Origin: Nesterenkonia lutea
Lineage (GTDB): Bacteria > Actinomycetota > Actinomycetes > Actinomycetales > Micrococcaceae
DNA length: 64,000 nt
Assembly: GCF_014873955.1 (NCBI RefSeq)
Contig: NZ_JADBED010000001.1
Coordinates: 1,860,001 to 1,924,000 of the forward strand
Direction: 5' to 3'
Shown: piece by piece, positions 1 to 7,987 of the stretch
How the letters are laid out: each line of letters starts with the position of its first letter
Numbering within the stretch: position 1 is the first letter of the stretch
Translations under genes and position numbers: made by a program
The notes under the pieces: model-generated
The model's database searches: none
The model's input: the letters and a program-made list of their open reading frames with translations, nothing else
Told to the model about the DNA's origin: nothing

Positions 1-1
1 A

Positions 2-775
2 GCGCAGGTGGACAGCGAGCCGTTCTGGTTCGAATGGGTCGCCGACTCGGCCGTTCTCCTGTTTCCGATCGCCGCCGCCGACGCCCGTCGCTCCAATCTT
101 CGGCGTCGCGCCGACGCCGTGGAACGCCAGGTCGCCGAACGGCTCCAGGCGGAACGTCTCCGCATCGCGTACGACCTGCACGACGTCGTCGCCCATTCAC
201 TGTCGGCGATCACGGTCCAGTCCGGGATCGCCGCCCATGTGTTCGAGCGCGATCCGACCGCTGCTCACTCTGCGCTAGTCGAGATCAACGACACAGGCAG
301 ACGATCACTCGACGAGCTGCGCTCCCTCCTCGGGATCCTCCGGTCCGACGAGTCGGTCCCGCTTCGGCCGGTATCGGCGGACACTCCCATCAGCGATGTC
401 GTCGCCGCCGCCGGGCACCCGCAGGGGGTCGAGGTCGTCGAGGACGGACACTATCCGGCGAACGTGGCGGAGAGCACCGTGGTGACGGTGCACCGCATCG
501 TCCGCGAGTGCCTTGTCAACGTCGCCCGCCACGCCGGCGACGTCCCCGCGATCGTCCGGCTCCGGCACGCGGAGGACGGCGTGCACGTCACCGTGTCGAA
601 TGACGCCCCGGCATCCGCCCGCGCTGCGGCGCCGAGCACCGGCATCGGTCTGGTCGCGATCCGCGAACGAGCGGAGCTCCTCGGGGGCACCGTCCACGCC
701 GGACCCAGCGACGACGGTGGGTTCACGGTGCGCGCCTTCGTGCCCTATCAGCTGCCCAGCGGGGGGCAGGCATGA
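2..775 (+). CDS. Sensor histidine kinase, C-terminal part (cut by window start)
   Basis: This is the cytoplasmic part of a NarL/LuxR-class sensor kinase. It autophosphorylates on His and passes phosphate to the regulator that follows. The HisKA_3 dimerisation motif Y-D-L-H-D-V-V-A-H-S is near residue 58 from the GTG at 8, and an HATPase_c domain follows, with an N-box around residues 166-178 (RECLVNVARHA) and a late G-box (GIGLVAIRERAELLGG). The frame is open to the window edge and no transmembrane sensor region is present, so the true start lies upstream. The stop overlaps the next start (ATGA at 772-775), showing translational coupling. The signal sensed cannot be deduced. Confidence 0.9.
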   Translation, partial: AQVDSEPFWFEWVADSAVLLFPIAAADARRSNLRRRADAVERQVAERLQAERLRIAYDLHDVVAHSLSAITVQSGIAAHVFERDPTAAHSALVEINDTGRRSLDELRSLLGILRSDESVPLRPVSADTPISDVVAAAGHPQGVEVVEDGHYPANVAESTVVTVHRIVRECLVNVARHAGDVPAIVRLRHAEDGVHVTVSNDAPASARAAAPSTGIGLVAIRERAELLGGTVHAGPSDDGGFTVRAFVPYQLPSGGQA

Positions 776-1473
776 TCAGTCGACTCGACGCGCCTGCCGG
801 GGCGACGCGCGACATACGTGTATTGCTCGTTGACGACCAGGAGCTGGTGCGTCGCGGGTTCGCAGCGCTGCTCGCCAACGAACCCGGGATCGAGGTCGTC
901 GGTGAAGCCGGCGACGGCGCACAGGCCATCGTCGAGACCCGACGTTCACGTCCCGACGTCGTGCTGATGGACATCCGCATGCCTCGTATGGACGGGCTCG
1001 ACGCGACCCGCGCGATCTGCGGCGACGAACGGCTCAGCGCCACCAAGGTGCTCGTTCTCACCACCTTCGCGCTCGATGAGTACGTCTACGAGGCGCTCAG
1101 AGCCGGGGCCTCCGGTTTCCTGCTCAAGGACACTCCGCCGCGACTCCTGCTCGAGGCGATCGCCGCCGCCGCCGGGGGCGATGTCCTCATCTCACCGGCG
1201 ATGACGAAGCGGTTGGTCGCCGACCTCGTTCGTCGACCGGTCAGCCGACCTGGAGACACGGGGCCCCTCGATGTCCTGAGCGACCGGGAGCGCGAAGTGC
1301 TCGCTGAGGTCGCACGTGGCAAGACGAACTCTGAGATCGGCGAGTCGCTCTACATGTCGCCCCTCACGGCGAAGACCCATGTCAGTCGCATCCTCGGCAA
1401 GCTGAATGCGCGCGACCGCGCTCAGCTCGTGATCGTCGGATATGAGACGGGACTCGTCAGCCCCGGCGAGTGA
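772..1473 (+). CDS. Response regulator, NarL/FixJ family with LuxR-type HTH
   Basis: This is the DNA-binding partner of the preceding kinase. The receiver domain has the acidic pair near residues 21-22, the phospho-acceptor Asp near residue 67 (VLMDIRMP) and the conserved Lys in GFLLKD. The C-terminal LuxR helix-turn-helix is clear (LSDREREVLAEVARGKTNSEI). At 233 aa it is full length for the family. It overlaps the kinase by four bases, so the two form one operon. Its targets are unknown; in this family an ABC transporter is often next to such pairs, but that would lie outside the window. Confidence 0.95.
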   Translation: MISRLDAPAGATRDIRVLLVDDQELVRRGFAALLANEPGIEVVGEAGDGAQAIVETRRSRPDVVLMDIRMPRMDGLDATRAICGDERLSATKVLVLTTFALDEYVYEALRAGASGFLLKDTPPRLLLEAIAAAAGGDVLISPAMTKRLVADLVRRPVSRPGDTGPLDVLSDREREVLAEVARGKTNSEIGESLYMSPLTAKTHVSRILGKLNARDRAQLVIVGYETGLVSPGE

Positions 1474-1632
1474 GCATGACCAGCGTTCGGGGCGGCGGGG
1501 TCGTCGTCGGCGCGGTCGGCGGCCCTGTGGATGTCGGCACCGGGATCGCCACCCATCCTCGAGCGGATCGACGAAGCAGCCCTGAAGGTGGAACGGCGTC
1601 TGGAGCGGACTTGAGAGTTCCCCTAGGAATGC

Positions 1633-1671
1633 AAAAGGCCCCTGACCCGGATTTCTCCGGATCAGGGGCCT
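1633..1671 (-). terminator. Intrinsic terminator after tRNA-fMet
   Basis: A near-perfect inverted repeat (AGGCCCCTGA at 1636 on the left, TCAGGGGCCT ending at 1671 on the right) is followed, reading the minus strand, by a short T run (AAAA at 1633-1636 on plus). It lies just downstream of the tRNA 3' end. Confidence 0.85.
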
Positions 1672-1678
1672 CATCTCG

Positions 1679-1752
1679 TTGCGGGGGCAAGATTTGAACT
1701 TGCGACCTCCGGGTTATGAGCCCGGCGAGCTACCGAACTGCTCCACCCCGCG
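1679..1752 (-). tRNA. Initiator tRNA-Met (fMet), anticodon CAT
   Basis: The minus strand folds as a 74-nt tRNA starting CGCGGGG. The anticodon loop is CTCATAA, flanked by three G:C pairs (GGG...CCC). The first base C faces A at position 72, so the terminal acceptor pair is mismatched. The C1xA72 mismatch and the three consecutive G:C pairs are the hallmarks of the bacterial initiator tRNA rather than the elongator. The T arm reads GCAAG-TTCAAAT-CTTGC. The CCA end is not encoded. A promoter lies just upstream and a terminator just downstream, so it is a single-gene unit. Confidence 0.97.
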
Positions 1753-1765
1753 TTGCGACTTGTTT

Positions 1766-1793
1766 AGTCTACGCACACATATCTGCTGTGCAA
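1766..1793 (-). promoter_or_regulatory. Promoter of the initiator tRNA
   Basis: Reading the minus strand, TTGCAC (1793-1788) and TAGACT (1771-1766) are separated by 16 nt. The -10 box ends 13 nt before the mature tRNA 5' end. This is a good match to a housekeeping sigma-70-type promoter. Confidence 0.75.
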
Positions 1794-1835
1794 AATCGAG
1801 ATGAACTCCGGGGAGCGTGACCTCCGACACCCGCT

Positions 1836-1868
1836 CCCCCGCCCGAACCTGTGCGGTTCGGACGGGGG
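1836..1868 (-). terminator. GC-rich hairpin downstream of the UPF0182 gene
   Basis: The 14-bp arms (CCCCCGCCCGAACC / GGTTCGGACGGGGG) have one mismatch and a 5-nt loop. The hairpin lies 45 bases past the stop of the UPF0182 gene. No clear T run follows, so it may be a weak or Rho-assisted terminator or an mRNA-end stabiliser. Confidence 0.55.
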
Positions 1869-1912
1869 CGGCGGCGGGTGCCGTGGGGGTCGCGACCACC
1901 CCGACGGGGCGT

Positions 1913-4900
1913 CTACTCCTCGAGGTCAGCCTCGGCCTGCAGGGCATCATCGATGGCCTGCTGCAGCTGCTCCTGAGCCTCACCGTAGGCGGCGAAGTCA
2001 CCGTCGGACAGCGCCGCGTCCGAGTCCTGGATCGCCTGACCTGCGCGATCCAGTGCGTCGGTCAGACGCTCCTGAGCCGGACCACTGGGAGCCTCGGGAG
2101 TCTCCGCGTCCTCCTCAGCGGGTTCGTCCTCGGTGGTGGCCTCCTCTTCGGGGGCCTCCTCCTCAGCGGGTTCGTCCTCGGTGGGCGTCTCCCCCTCGGG
2201 GACATCGAGCTCATCGTCCACGGCCTCGCCCTGGACGCCGGCTCCATCGGCCACAGCGGCTCCGGAGTCTCCGCCGAAGACCTGGTCGAGCGCCTCGTCG
2301 AGGGTGTCAGCGAAGCCGACCTCCTCGCCGTAGGCCACGAGCACCTTGCGCAGCGCCGGATAGGCGGCCTCAGTGCCTGTGGACTGCACATAGACGGGCT
2401 GGACATAGAGGATCCCCTCGCCGGCGGGCAACGTGATCATATTGCCGTTGATCACCTCGGAGGCACCCTGGCGCAGCAGGTTCAGCTCCTGGGAGATCTG
2501 CGAGTTCGAGTCGAAGTTCGCCTGCGTCTGACCCGGTCCTGGGATCACAGTGTCGCGGGGAAGCTCGAGCAGACGCAGCTGACCGTAGTCCTCGGCCTTG
2601 ACTCCGTCCTCACCGGTTCCTGCGTCGCCTGCGGCGGCGAGAAAGCCGTAGAGCACGTTGCGCTGCTGCGCGCCTTCGGCGATCTGCGGGATGAAGGTGC
2701 CGGTCAGCGAGAAGGCCGGCTCCTCCTGGCCCGGCATCTGCAGGGTCATGTAGTAGGGAGGCTGAGTCTGGCCGCCCTCCTCATCGGAGGTCGGGTCTGA
2801 GGGGACCGACCAGGCATCGTTGTTCTCGTAGAACGTGCCTGGATCGGTCACGTGGTAACGGCCGAGCAGCTCACGCTGGACCCTGAACATGTCCTCCGGG
2901 TAGCGCACGTGATCCATCAGCTCCGCCGACATGTTCTCGTAGGGCTGCAGCGCGTTCGGGAAGACCTCCTGCCAGGCACGCAGGATCGGATCCTCGGTGT
3001 CCCAGGCGTAGAGCTCCACGGAGCCGTCATAGGCATCGACGGTGGCCTTCACCGAGTTGCGGATGTAGTTGACCTGACCCGCAAGGGTCGGGGCGCCCTG
3101 GGTCAGCGCATCCGTGGTCGCCTGCTCCAGCTGCTGCTGATCGGAGTAGGGGAAGTCGTTGGAGGTCGTGTAACCCTCCACGATCCACTTGACCCGACCA
3201 TCGACGATCGCCGGATAGGTGTTCTGGTCCACCTCCAGGAACGGCGCCACTTCCTGCACCCGCTCCCGCGGCTCGCGCTCGTAGAGGATCTGCGACTCAT
3301 CAGTCATATCACCGGAGAGGAGGATCTCGGGAGACTGGAACTGGATGGCATAGACCAGCCGGTTGAACAGGCCTCCGACGTCGGGGCCGCCATCACCGTC
3401 GAAGGTGTAGACGGTCTCGGCCTCGGAATCTGCTGCGGCCGGACGGTCGAGCTCCAGGGGCTCGTCGTCCTCAGGGGCGCCGACGATCGAGTAGTCCGGA
3501 GAGTTCTCGCCGAAGTAGATGCGCGGCTCATAGTCCTCATCCGAGGCCAGCTCGCCGCGGGTGGGGATGCCCTGCAGGGTGAAGCTGGGCCGACCCTCGG
3601 GGGTGACGGTGTTGGCGTTGGCCGCCACCAGTCCGTAGCCGTGGGTGTAGATCAGGTGCCGGTTGACCCAGGAGGCGTCATCGGGGATGTTCAGCTCGCG
3701 GGCGGCGATGACCGTGTCGCGGCGTTCGCCGTCGATCTCATAGCGGTCGAAGCTCAGCGTGTCCGGGAAGGAGTAGTACTGGCGGAACTGCTGGAACTGG
3801 CCGAAGGCCGCCGAGACCAGGTTGGGGTCCAGCAGGCGGATGTTCTGCGTGTTGGCAGCATCCTCCGCGAGGGCGCCCTCGGTCGCGGAGGAGTCGGCGT
3901 CGTAGCTCTCCTGCTCGATGTCCTGCAGGCCGTAGGCGTAGCGGGTCAGCTCCATGTTGCGCTCGATATACGGCGTCTCAAGGGTCCGCTCCGAGGGCTG
4001 GACCTGGTATTCCTGCACGAGGAACGGGTACAGGCCACCGCCGATGATCGCGGTGATCAGCAGCATGGCCGAACCGATGATGGAGAACCGCCAGCGCCCG
4101 GTCACCGCGGTGACGATGAAGACCAGCGCGACCAGCACAGCGGCGACGGCGAGGATCGCCTGAGCGGGAATGACGGCGTTGACATCGGTGTACAGCGCGC
4201 CGGCCCAGTTGCCGGACTGGTTCTGCAGGGTCGCGTAGCGGTCCAGCCACCAGTTGACGCCCTGCAGCAGCAGGAAGAGGGCAGCGGTGACCGCGATGTG
4301 CCAGCGGGCGGCCTTCTCGACCACGAACTTGCCACTGGGCTCGATCCGGATGCCTCCGAAGAGGTAGTGCGTGAGGATGCCGGCGATTCCGGCCACCAGC
4401 ACGGCGGAGACCAGGAAACCGTTGAGGAATCCGAGGAAGGGAAGGGTGAAGACGAAGAAGCCGAAGTCCATGCCGAACTCTGGGTCCGTCATGCCGAAGG
4501 GCTGCTGGTTGATGAACAGCAGCACGTTCTCCCAGCTGCCCTGTGCTGCGGTGCCTGCGAACAGGCCCATCAGCGCGGGCAGGCCGATCATGAACAGGCG
4601 CCGCATGGAGTTCAGCGTGCGCTGGTAGCGGATGACCGATTCGTTCATCTGGCTCTGCACGGATGTCGGTCGGCTGCGGAAGGCCAGGAACAGGCTGAGC
4701 CAGACCAGGCCCGCCATGAGCAGGAACGCCACGGCGAAGATCACACCGCGGGCGATGCGCTCAGTCCAGAAGACATCCGAGTAGCCCAGCTGGTTGAACC
4801 ACAGGATCTCGGCGTAGAAGCCCGAGGACGCCACGAAGGCGCCGATGAGCACGGCGATGATGATGATCGTCAGCACCAGTGCTGACGGACGCCGCGGCCC

Positions 4901-5026
4901 GGAACCTCTGGCCGGTCGTTCGGACCCGGACCCGCCGGAGTTGTCGCCGTCGTCCCCGCCCGGCCCGGAGCCGAAGAGGCCCCCGCCGAAGGGGTTCGCT
5001 GACCCGAATCCCTGAGAGAAACTCAC
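1913..5026 (-). CDS. UPF0182 family integral membrane protein
   Basis: This is a large membrane protein of the actinobacterial UPF0182 (COG1615) family, whose molecular function is unknown. The N-terminal third has several hydrophobic segments (for example ALVLTIIIIAVLIGAFVA near residue 50) after a short Gly/Pro-rich cytoplasmic tail. The remainder is a long, probably extracytoplasmic domain. The last ~130 residues form a very acidic Glu/Pro/Ala-rich tail and then an Ala/Gln-rich helix. The GTG start at 5026 has GAGGG upstream and a TATAGA box at 5042-5047. Length (1037 aa) is typical. M. tuberculosis Rv3193c is the remembered homologue, also next to a PDZ protease gene. Confidence 0.93.
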   Translation of the reverse strand: MSFSQGFGSANPFGGGLFGSGPGGDDGDNSGGSGSERPARGSGPRRPSALVLTIIIIAVLIGAFVASSGFYAEILWFNQLGYSDVFWTERIARGVIFAVAFLLMAGLVWLSLFLAFRSRPTSVQSQMNESVIRYQRTLNSMRRLFMIGLPALMGLFAGTAAQGSWENVLLFINQQPFGMTDPEFGMDFGFFVFTLPFLGFLNGFLVSAVLVAGIAGILTHYLFGGIRIEPSGKFVVEKAARWHIAVTAALFLLLQGVNWWLDRYATLQNQSGNWAGALYTDVNAVIPAQAILAVAAVLVALVFIVTAVTGRWRFSIIGSAMLLITAIIGGGLYPFLVQEYQVQPSERTLETPYIERNMELTRYAYGLQDIEQESYDADSSATEGALAEDAANTQNIRLLDPNLVSAAFGQFQQFRQYYSFPDTLSFDRYEIDGERRDTVIAARELNIPDDASWVNRHLIYTHGYGLVAANANTVTPEGRPSFTLQGIPTRGELASDEDYEPRIYFGENSPDYSIVGAPEDDEPLELDRPAAADSEAETVYTFDGDGGPDVGGLFNRLVYAIQFQSPEILLSGDMTDESQILYEREPRERVQEVAPFLEVDQNTYPAIVDGRVKWIVEGYTTSNDFPYSDQQQLEQATTDALTQGAPTLAGQVNYIRNSVKATVDAYDGSVELYAWDTEDPILRAWQEVFPNALQPYENMSAELMDHVRYPEDMFRVQRELLGRYHVTDPGTFYENNDAWSVPSDPTSDEEGGQTQPPYYMTLQMPGQEEPAFSLTGTFIPQIAEGAQQRNVLYGFLAAAGDAGTGEDGVKAEDYGQLRLLELPRDTVIPGPGQTQANFDSNSQISQELNLLRQGASEVINGNMITLPAGEGILYVQPVYVQSTGTEAAYPALRKVLVAYGEEVGFADTLDEALDQVFGGDSGAAVADGAGVQGEAVDDELDVPEGETPTEDEPAEEEAPEEEATTEDEPAEEDAETPEAPSGPAQERLTDALDRAGQAIQDSDAALSDGDFAAYGEAQEQLQQAIDDALQAEADLEE

Positions 5027-5041
5027 GGATAAACCCTCGTC

Positions 5042-5047
5042 TCTATA
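5042..5047 (-). promoter_or_regulatory. Putative -10 box of the UPF0182 gene
   Basis: TATAGA on the minus strand lies 15 nt before the GTG start at 5026, with a GAGGG ribosome site in between. No convincing -35 was found; the expected region falls in the 17-bp tandem repeats. Confidence 0.5.
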
Positions 5048-5067
5048 TATGTGCTTGGATGCTGCCG

Positions 5068-5152
5068 TGCTGCTGGTGATTCAGTGCTTCTGGTGCTTCA
5101 GTGCTTCTGGTGCTTCAGTGCTGCCAGTGATTCAGTGCTGCTGGTGTGCTCG
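5068..5152. repeat. Five tandem 17-bp repeats
   Basis: There are five consecutive 17-bp units at 5068, 5085, 5102, 5119 and 5136. Units 2 and 3 are identical (TGCTTCTGGTGCTTCAG). Units 1 and 4 differ from them at a few bases, and the fifth diverges at its end. The array lies between the PDZ-Lon gene and the UPF0182 gene, immediately upstream of the latter's putative -10 box. There are no spacers, so it is a minisatellite and not a CRISPR array. Confidence 0.9.
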
Positions 5153-5191
5153 TGGGTCAGTCTCCTGACCCTGCTTCCCCGGCGGACCGGA

Positions 5192-6283
5192 TCAGCCTCC
5201 GCAGGACGGGAGCCCTGCGAGGAAGTCTTCGTCGCCGTCGCGGACCGCCTCGACGATCTGCCGCCCCTCGGCCACGTCAGCCACGGAGTAGGTCTGCAGA
5301 CCATCCGGCACTCGGCCCTGCAGGTCGGCGCAGTTCTCCGCCGGCACCAGGAAGTGTTCGATGCCCTCGGATCGTGCACCCGCGACCTTCTGGGCGATCC
5401 CGCCGATCGGACCGACCGTGCCGTCCGGGTCCACTGTCCCGGTCCCGGCCCAGTTCACGCCGCCGGTCATGGACCCCTCGGTCATCGAATCCACGAGCCC
5501 GAGCGCGAACATCAGTCCTGCGCTGGGCCCGCCGACGCCGTCGAGCTGGATGTCCACCTCCACGGGGAAGGAGAACTCGTTCTGGAGCATGATCCCGACG
5601 TAATAGGCACCGTCCGCCTCCTGGTAGGTGGGAACCTCGTAGCTCAGCTCCTCACCATCACGACGCACCGTCAATGCTACCGGCTGACCTGCGGCAGTGT
5701 TGACTGCGTCACGCAGTCCCTCGAGCCCGGTGATGTCACGCCCGGCCGCCGCGGTCACCGTGTCCCCGGGCTGCAGCTGCTCGTCGGTGCCGACCTCGAC
5801 GGCCTCGGGCGTGAAGTCCACCACGGAGAGCTGCTGGCTGTAGTCGATGTCGAGTTCCTGCAGCGCCGCGGCCACCGCGAGGTCCTGGGAGCTGGTCATG
5901 GCGGCGGTGTTCTGATCCTGGACCTGCTCGGCGGTGGTCCCGGAGGGGTAGATGAGCTCATGGGGCTGCATGTCCGTGCCGGGATCGACCCACCCCATCA
6001 CGGCTTCAGGCACCCGCACTGTGGACGTCGGAGCTCCGCTGACATAGACCGTGGTCAGGTTCAGTGCGCCGTCGGTGGGGAAGGTCTGCTCCCCCTGCAC
6101 CGAGATCACCGCTTCATCCTCGATCTCGCCGATGGTGTTGAACACCGGGCCGGGGGTCTCGATGAGGTAGGGACTGGGCAGCAGCAGGCTCAGCAGCCCG
6201 ATGATGAGCGCCGACGTTCCGGCCACGGCCTGCAGACTTCTCCGCAGGCGGGGCTTCTTGGGTTTCGGTGGGCGCTCAGTCAT
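5192..6283 (-). CDS. Membrane-anchored PDZ / Lon-like serine protease (YlbL family)
   Basis: A single N-terminal membrane anchor (TSALIIGLLSLLLPSPYLI near residues 28-46) is followed by a PDZ domain in the middle of the protein (GDTVTAAAGRDITGLEGLRD) and a C-terminal S16 Lon-type protease domain. The Lon Ser-Lys dyad is visible as G-G-P-S-A-G-L and G-G-I-A-Q-K-V. The active site should face outside. The ATG at 6283 (MTERPP) was chosen; a GTG at 6295 adds four residues. Length is 363 aa, usual for the family. M. tuberculosis Rv3194c is the remembered counterpart with the same neighbour. Confidence 0.93.
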   Translation of the reverse strand: MTERPPKPKKPRLRRSLQAVAGTSALIIGLLSLLLPSPYLIETPGPVFNTIGEIEDEAVISVQGEQTFPTDGALNLTTVYVSGAPTSTVRVPEAVMGWVDPGTDMQPHELIYPSGTTAEQVQDQNTAAMTSSQDLAVAAALQELDIDYSQQLSVVDFTPEAVEVGTDEQLQPGDTVTAAAGRDITGLEGLRDAVNTAAGQPVALTVRRDGEELSYEVPTYQEADGAYYVGIMLQNEFSFPVEVDIQLDGVGGPSAGLMFALGLVDSMTEGSMTGGVNWAGTGTVDPDGTVGPIGGIAQKVAGARSEGIEHFLVPAENCADLQGRVPDGLQTYSVADVAEGRQIVEAVRDGDEDFLAGLPSCGG

Positions 6284-6334
6284 GATGATCGTCACTCATC
6301 ATCTCATCTGGGCTGAGCAGGGACGAAAATGATG

Positions 6335-7882
6335 TCAGGCCTCAGGTGACTTCCCGTCATATCCGCCGTCGAGCAGCTTCTGCAGCTCTTCGTCGATCTT
6401 GGCCGTCTCCTCCTGGCGCTCGGCGCGCCGCTGCTGGAAGCCGGTGGGATCGTCGAGGTCCTGTTCATCGGGCTGGACGTCGGGGTGGCTCCACACGTCA
6501 TCGCGTCCGGCCATCCCTTCGGTCTCCCGGAGATGCGCCCAGAGCGCGGCTGCGTCACGGAGGCGGCGCGGACGCAGCTCGAGTCCGACCAGGGCGGCGA
6601 AGGTGTCCTCCGCCGGTCCCCCGGAGGCCCGACGCCGGTTCATCGTCTCCCGCAGCCGGGAGAGGGACTCCAGATGCTCGGCGGCCTGGGTCACCACGTC
6701 ATCCACCCAGCCCTCGACCAGGGCGAGGGTGGTCTCGATGCGTTTGAGTGCGGCCTCCTGCATGGGGGTCCGCTCCTGTGGGAAGAGCCCTTCGCCCAGG
6801 ATGGAGTTCATGGCCTCGGGGTTGGACGGGTCCATCTGGCTGGCGGCCTCTTCGATCCGGGCCATGTCGATGTGGATGCCCGCGGCGTACTGGCCGACTG
6901 CATTGAAGAGGTCCTGCTCCAGCCAGGGGGCGTGGATGAACAGACGCATCCGCGCGGCTTCGCGCAGCGCCAGGTAGAGCAGCACCTCGCGGGAGTCCAC
7001 GCTGAGGTCCTTGCCGAATTCACGCACGTTCTTCGGCAGCAGCGCCGTGGTGTGCCCGGCCAGGGGCAGGCCGGTGTCCGAGGAGGAGACGACCTCCTTG
7101 GCAAGCTCTCCGACGGCCTGGCCCAGCTGCATGCCGAAGGCCATGCCGCCCATGGACTCGATCATCCCGGTGATCTGCTGGGCGCCCGCTCCGCCCATCA
7201 TCGATTCGAGCTCGGGGGGCAGCCCGGAGCCTTGCTCGCCGAGCTGGTCCTTGATGGCGCTGGAGAGCGCCTTGGAGACCGACTCCGCGACGGGCTCGGT
7301 GAGTCGCTTCCAGGAGTCGAAGGTCTCCTCGACCCACTGCGCGCGGGACCATGCCTTGCCGATCTGGCCGGCCGTCTCGAAGGTCGTCGCCCCGTCCAGC
7401 CACATGTCTGCCAGTCGGAGGGCGTCGTCGATCTCTTTGCGCTCGGCGGCGGAGACGCTCGGGTCGTCACCGGCGGCGGCCTGGCGGGCGGCCTGTCGGG
7501 CCATGGTCCAGTTGACCGGGCCCTTGTCCTCGTCGGAGGGGTTCTGCATGGCGGAGAACATCGACTGGACCTGGCCCATGATCTGCTGCATCATCTGCGG
7601 GTTCATATCGGCCATGCCGGGAATCTGGGAGGGGTCGAAGCCTGGGGGCATGCCGGGGAATCCGCCCTGGCCAGCCTGTCCGCCCTGACCGGCTCCTGGG
7701 GTGCCGGTGAAGCCGATGCTGGGGCCGCGGCCGCCGGCGTCGCCCTTCTCGGGATCGTCCTGCTGGTTCGGATCCTGGCCTGGCATCTGACCGCCGAAGA
7801 GCTGTTTGAAGAACTCCTCCATGGGGTCACGCGGGTCGTCCCCGTTGCCCTGCTCGTTGTTGCCGGAGTTGTTCTCGCTCAT
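6335..7882 (-). CDS. DUF2342 family protein (annotated elsewhere as zinc-dependent metalloprotease)
   Basis: This 515-aa protein has a Gly/Gln/Pro-rich, methionine-studded N-terminal ~120 residues and a helical C-terminal domain. The domain contains the family signature region LALREAARMRLFIHAPWLEQDL and an acidic/amphipathic end. The family (TIGR03624, DUF2342, Zincin_2) is called a putative hydrolase or zincin, but I see no HExxH motif here. The segment where a metal His could sit reads A-A-R-M-R-L-F, so catalytic activity is uncertain. The ATG has GGGAG upstream. It is followed in operon direction by the PDZ-Lon gene and preceded by the E1-like gene. Confidence 0.88.
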   Translation of the reverse strand: MSENNSGNNEQGNGDDPRDPMEEFFKQLFGGQMPGQDPNQQDDPEKGDAGGRGPSIGFTGTPGAGQGGQAGQGGFPGMPPGFDPSQIPGMADMNPQMMQQIMGQVQSMFSAMQNPSDEDKGPVNWTMARQAARQAAAGDDPSVSAAERKEIDDALRLADMWLDGATTFETAGQIGKAWSRAQWVEETFDSWKRLTEPVAESVSKALSSAIKDQLGEQGSGLPPELESMMGGAGAQQITGMIESMGGMAFGMQLGQAVGELAKEVVSSSDTGLPLAGHTTALLPKNVREFGKDLSVDSREVLLYLALREAARMRLFIHAPWLEQDLFNAVGQYAAGIHIDMARIEEAASQMDPSNPEAMNSILGEGLFPQERTPMQEAALKRIETTLALVEGWVDDVVTQAAEHLESLSRLRETMNRRRASGGPAEDTFAALVGLELRPRRLRDAAALWAHLRETEGMAGRDDVWSHPDVQPDEQDLDDPTGFQQRRAERQEETAKIDEELQKLLDGGYDGKSPEA

Positions 7883-7987
7883 CGGACGCTCCCTGTGGTG
7901 ATCCTGGTTCGGCCTGAGAGACTCCAGCGTATCCAGCCCGGCTCCGTGATGTCTGTACGAAGGCGGTCAGTTCGCCACAGGATGAAG

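Noticed and set aside
1457..1697. Small genes between the response regulator and the tRNA
   Set aside because: Short frames on both strands overlap the terminator and tRNA and have no ribosome site or recognisable sequence.
2852..4885. A long plus-strand frame (677 codons) opposite the UPF0182 gene
   Set aside because: It is antisense to a clear family member, and its composition (Val/Gly/Asp/His-rich, no hydrophobic core or motif) is what the third-position GC bias of the real gene produces.
5068..5152. CRISPR array
   Set aside because: The repeats are directly adjacent 17-bp units without spacers, and no cas gene is in the window.
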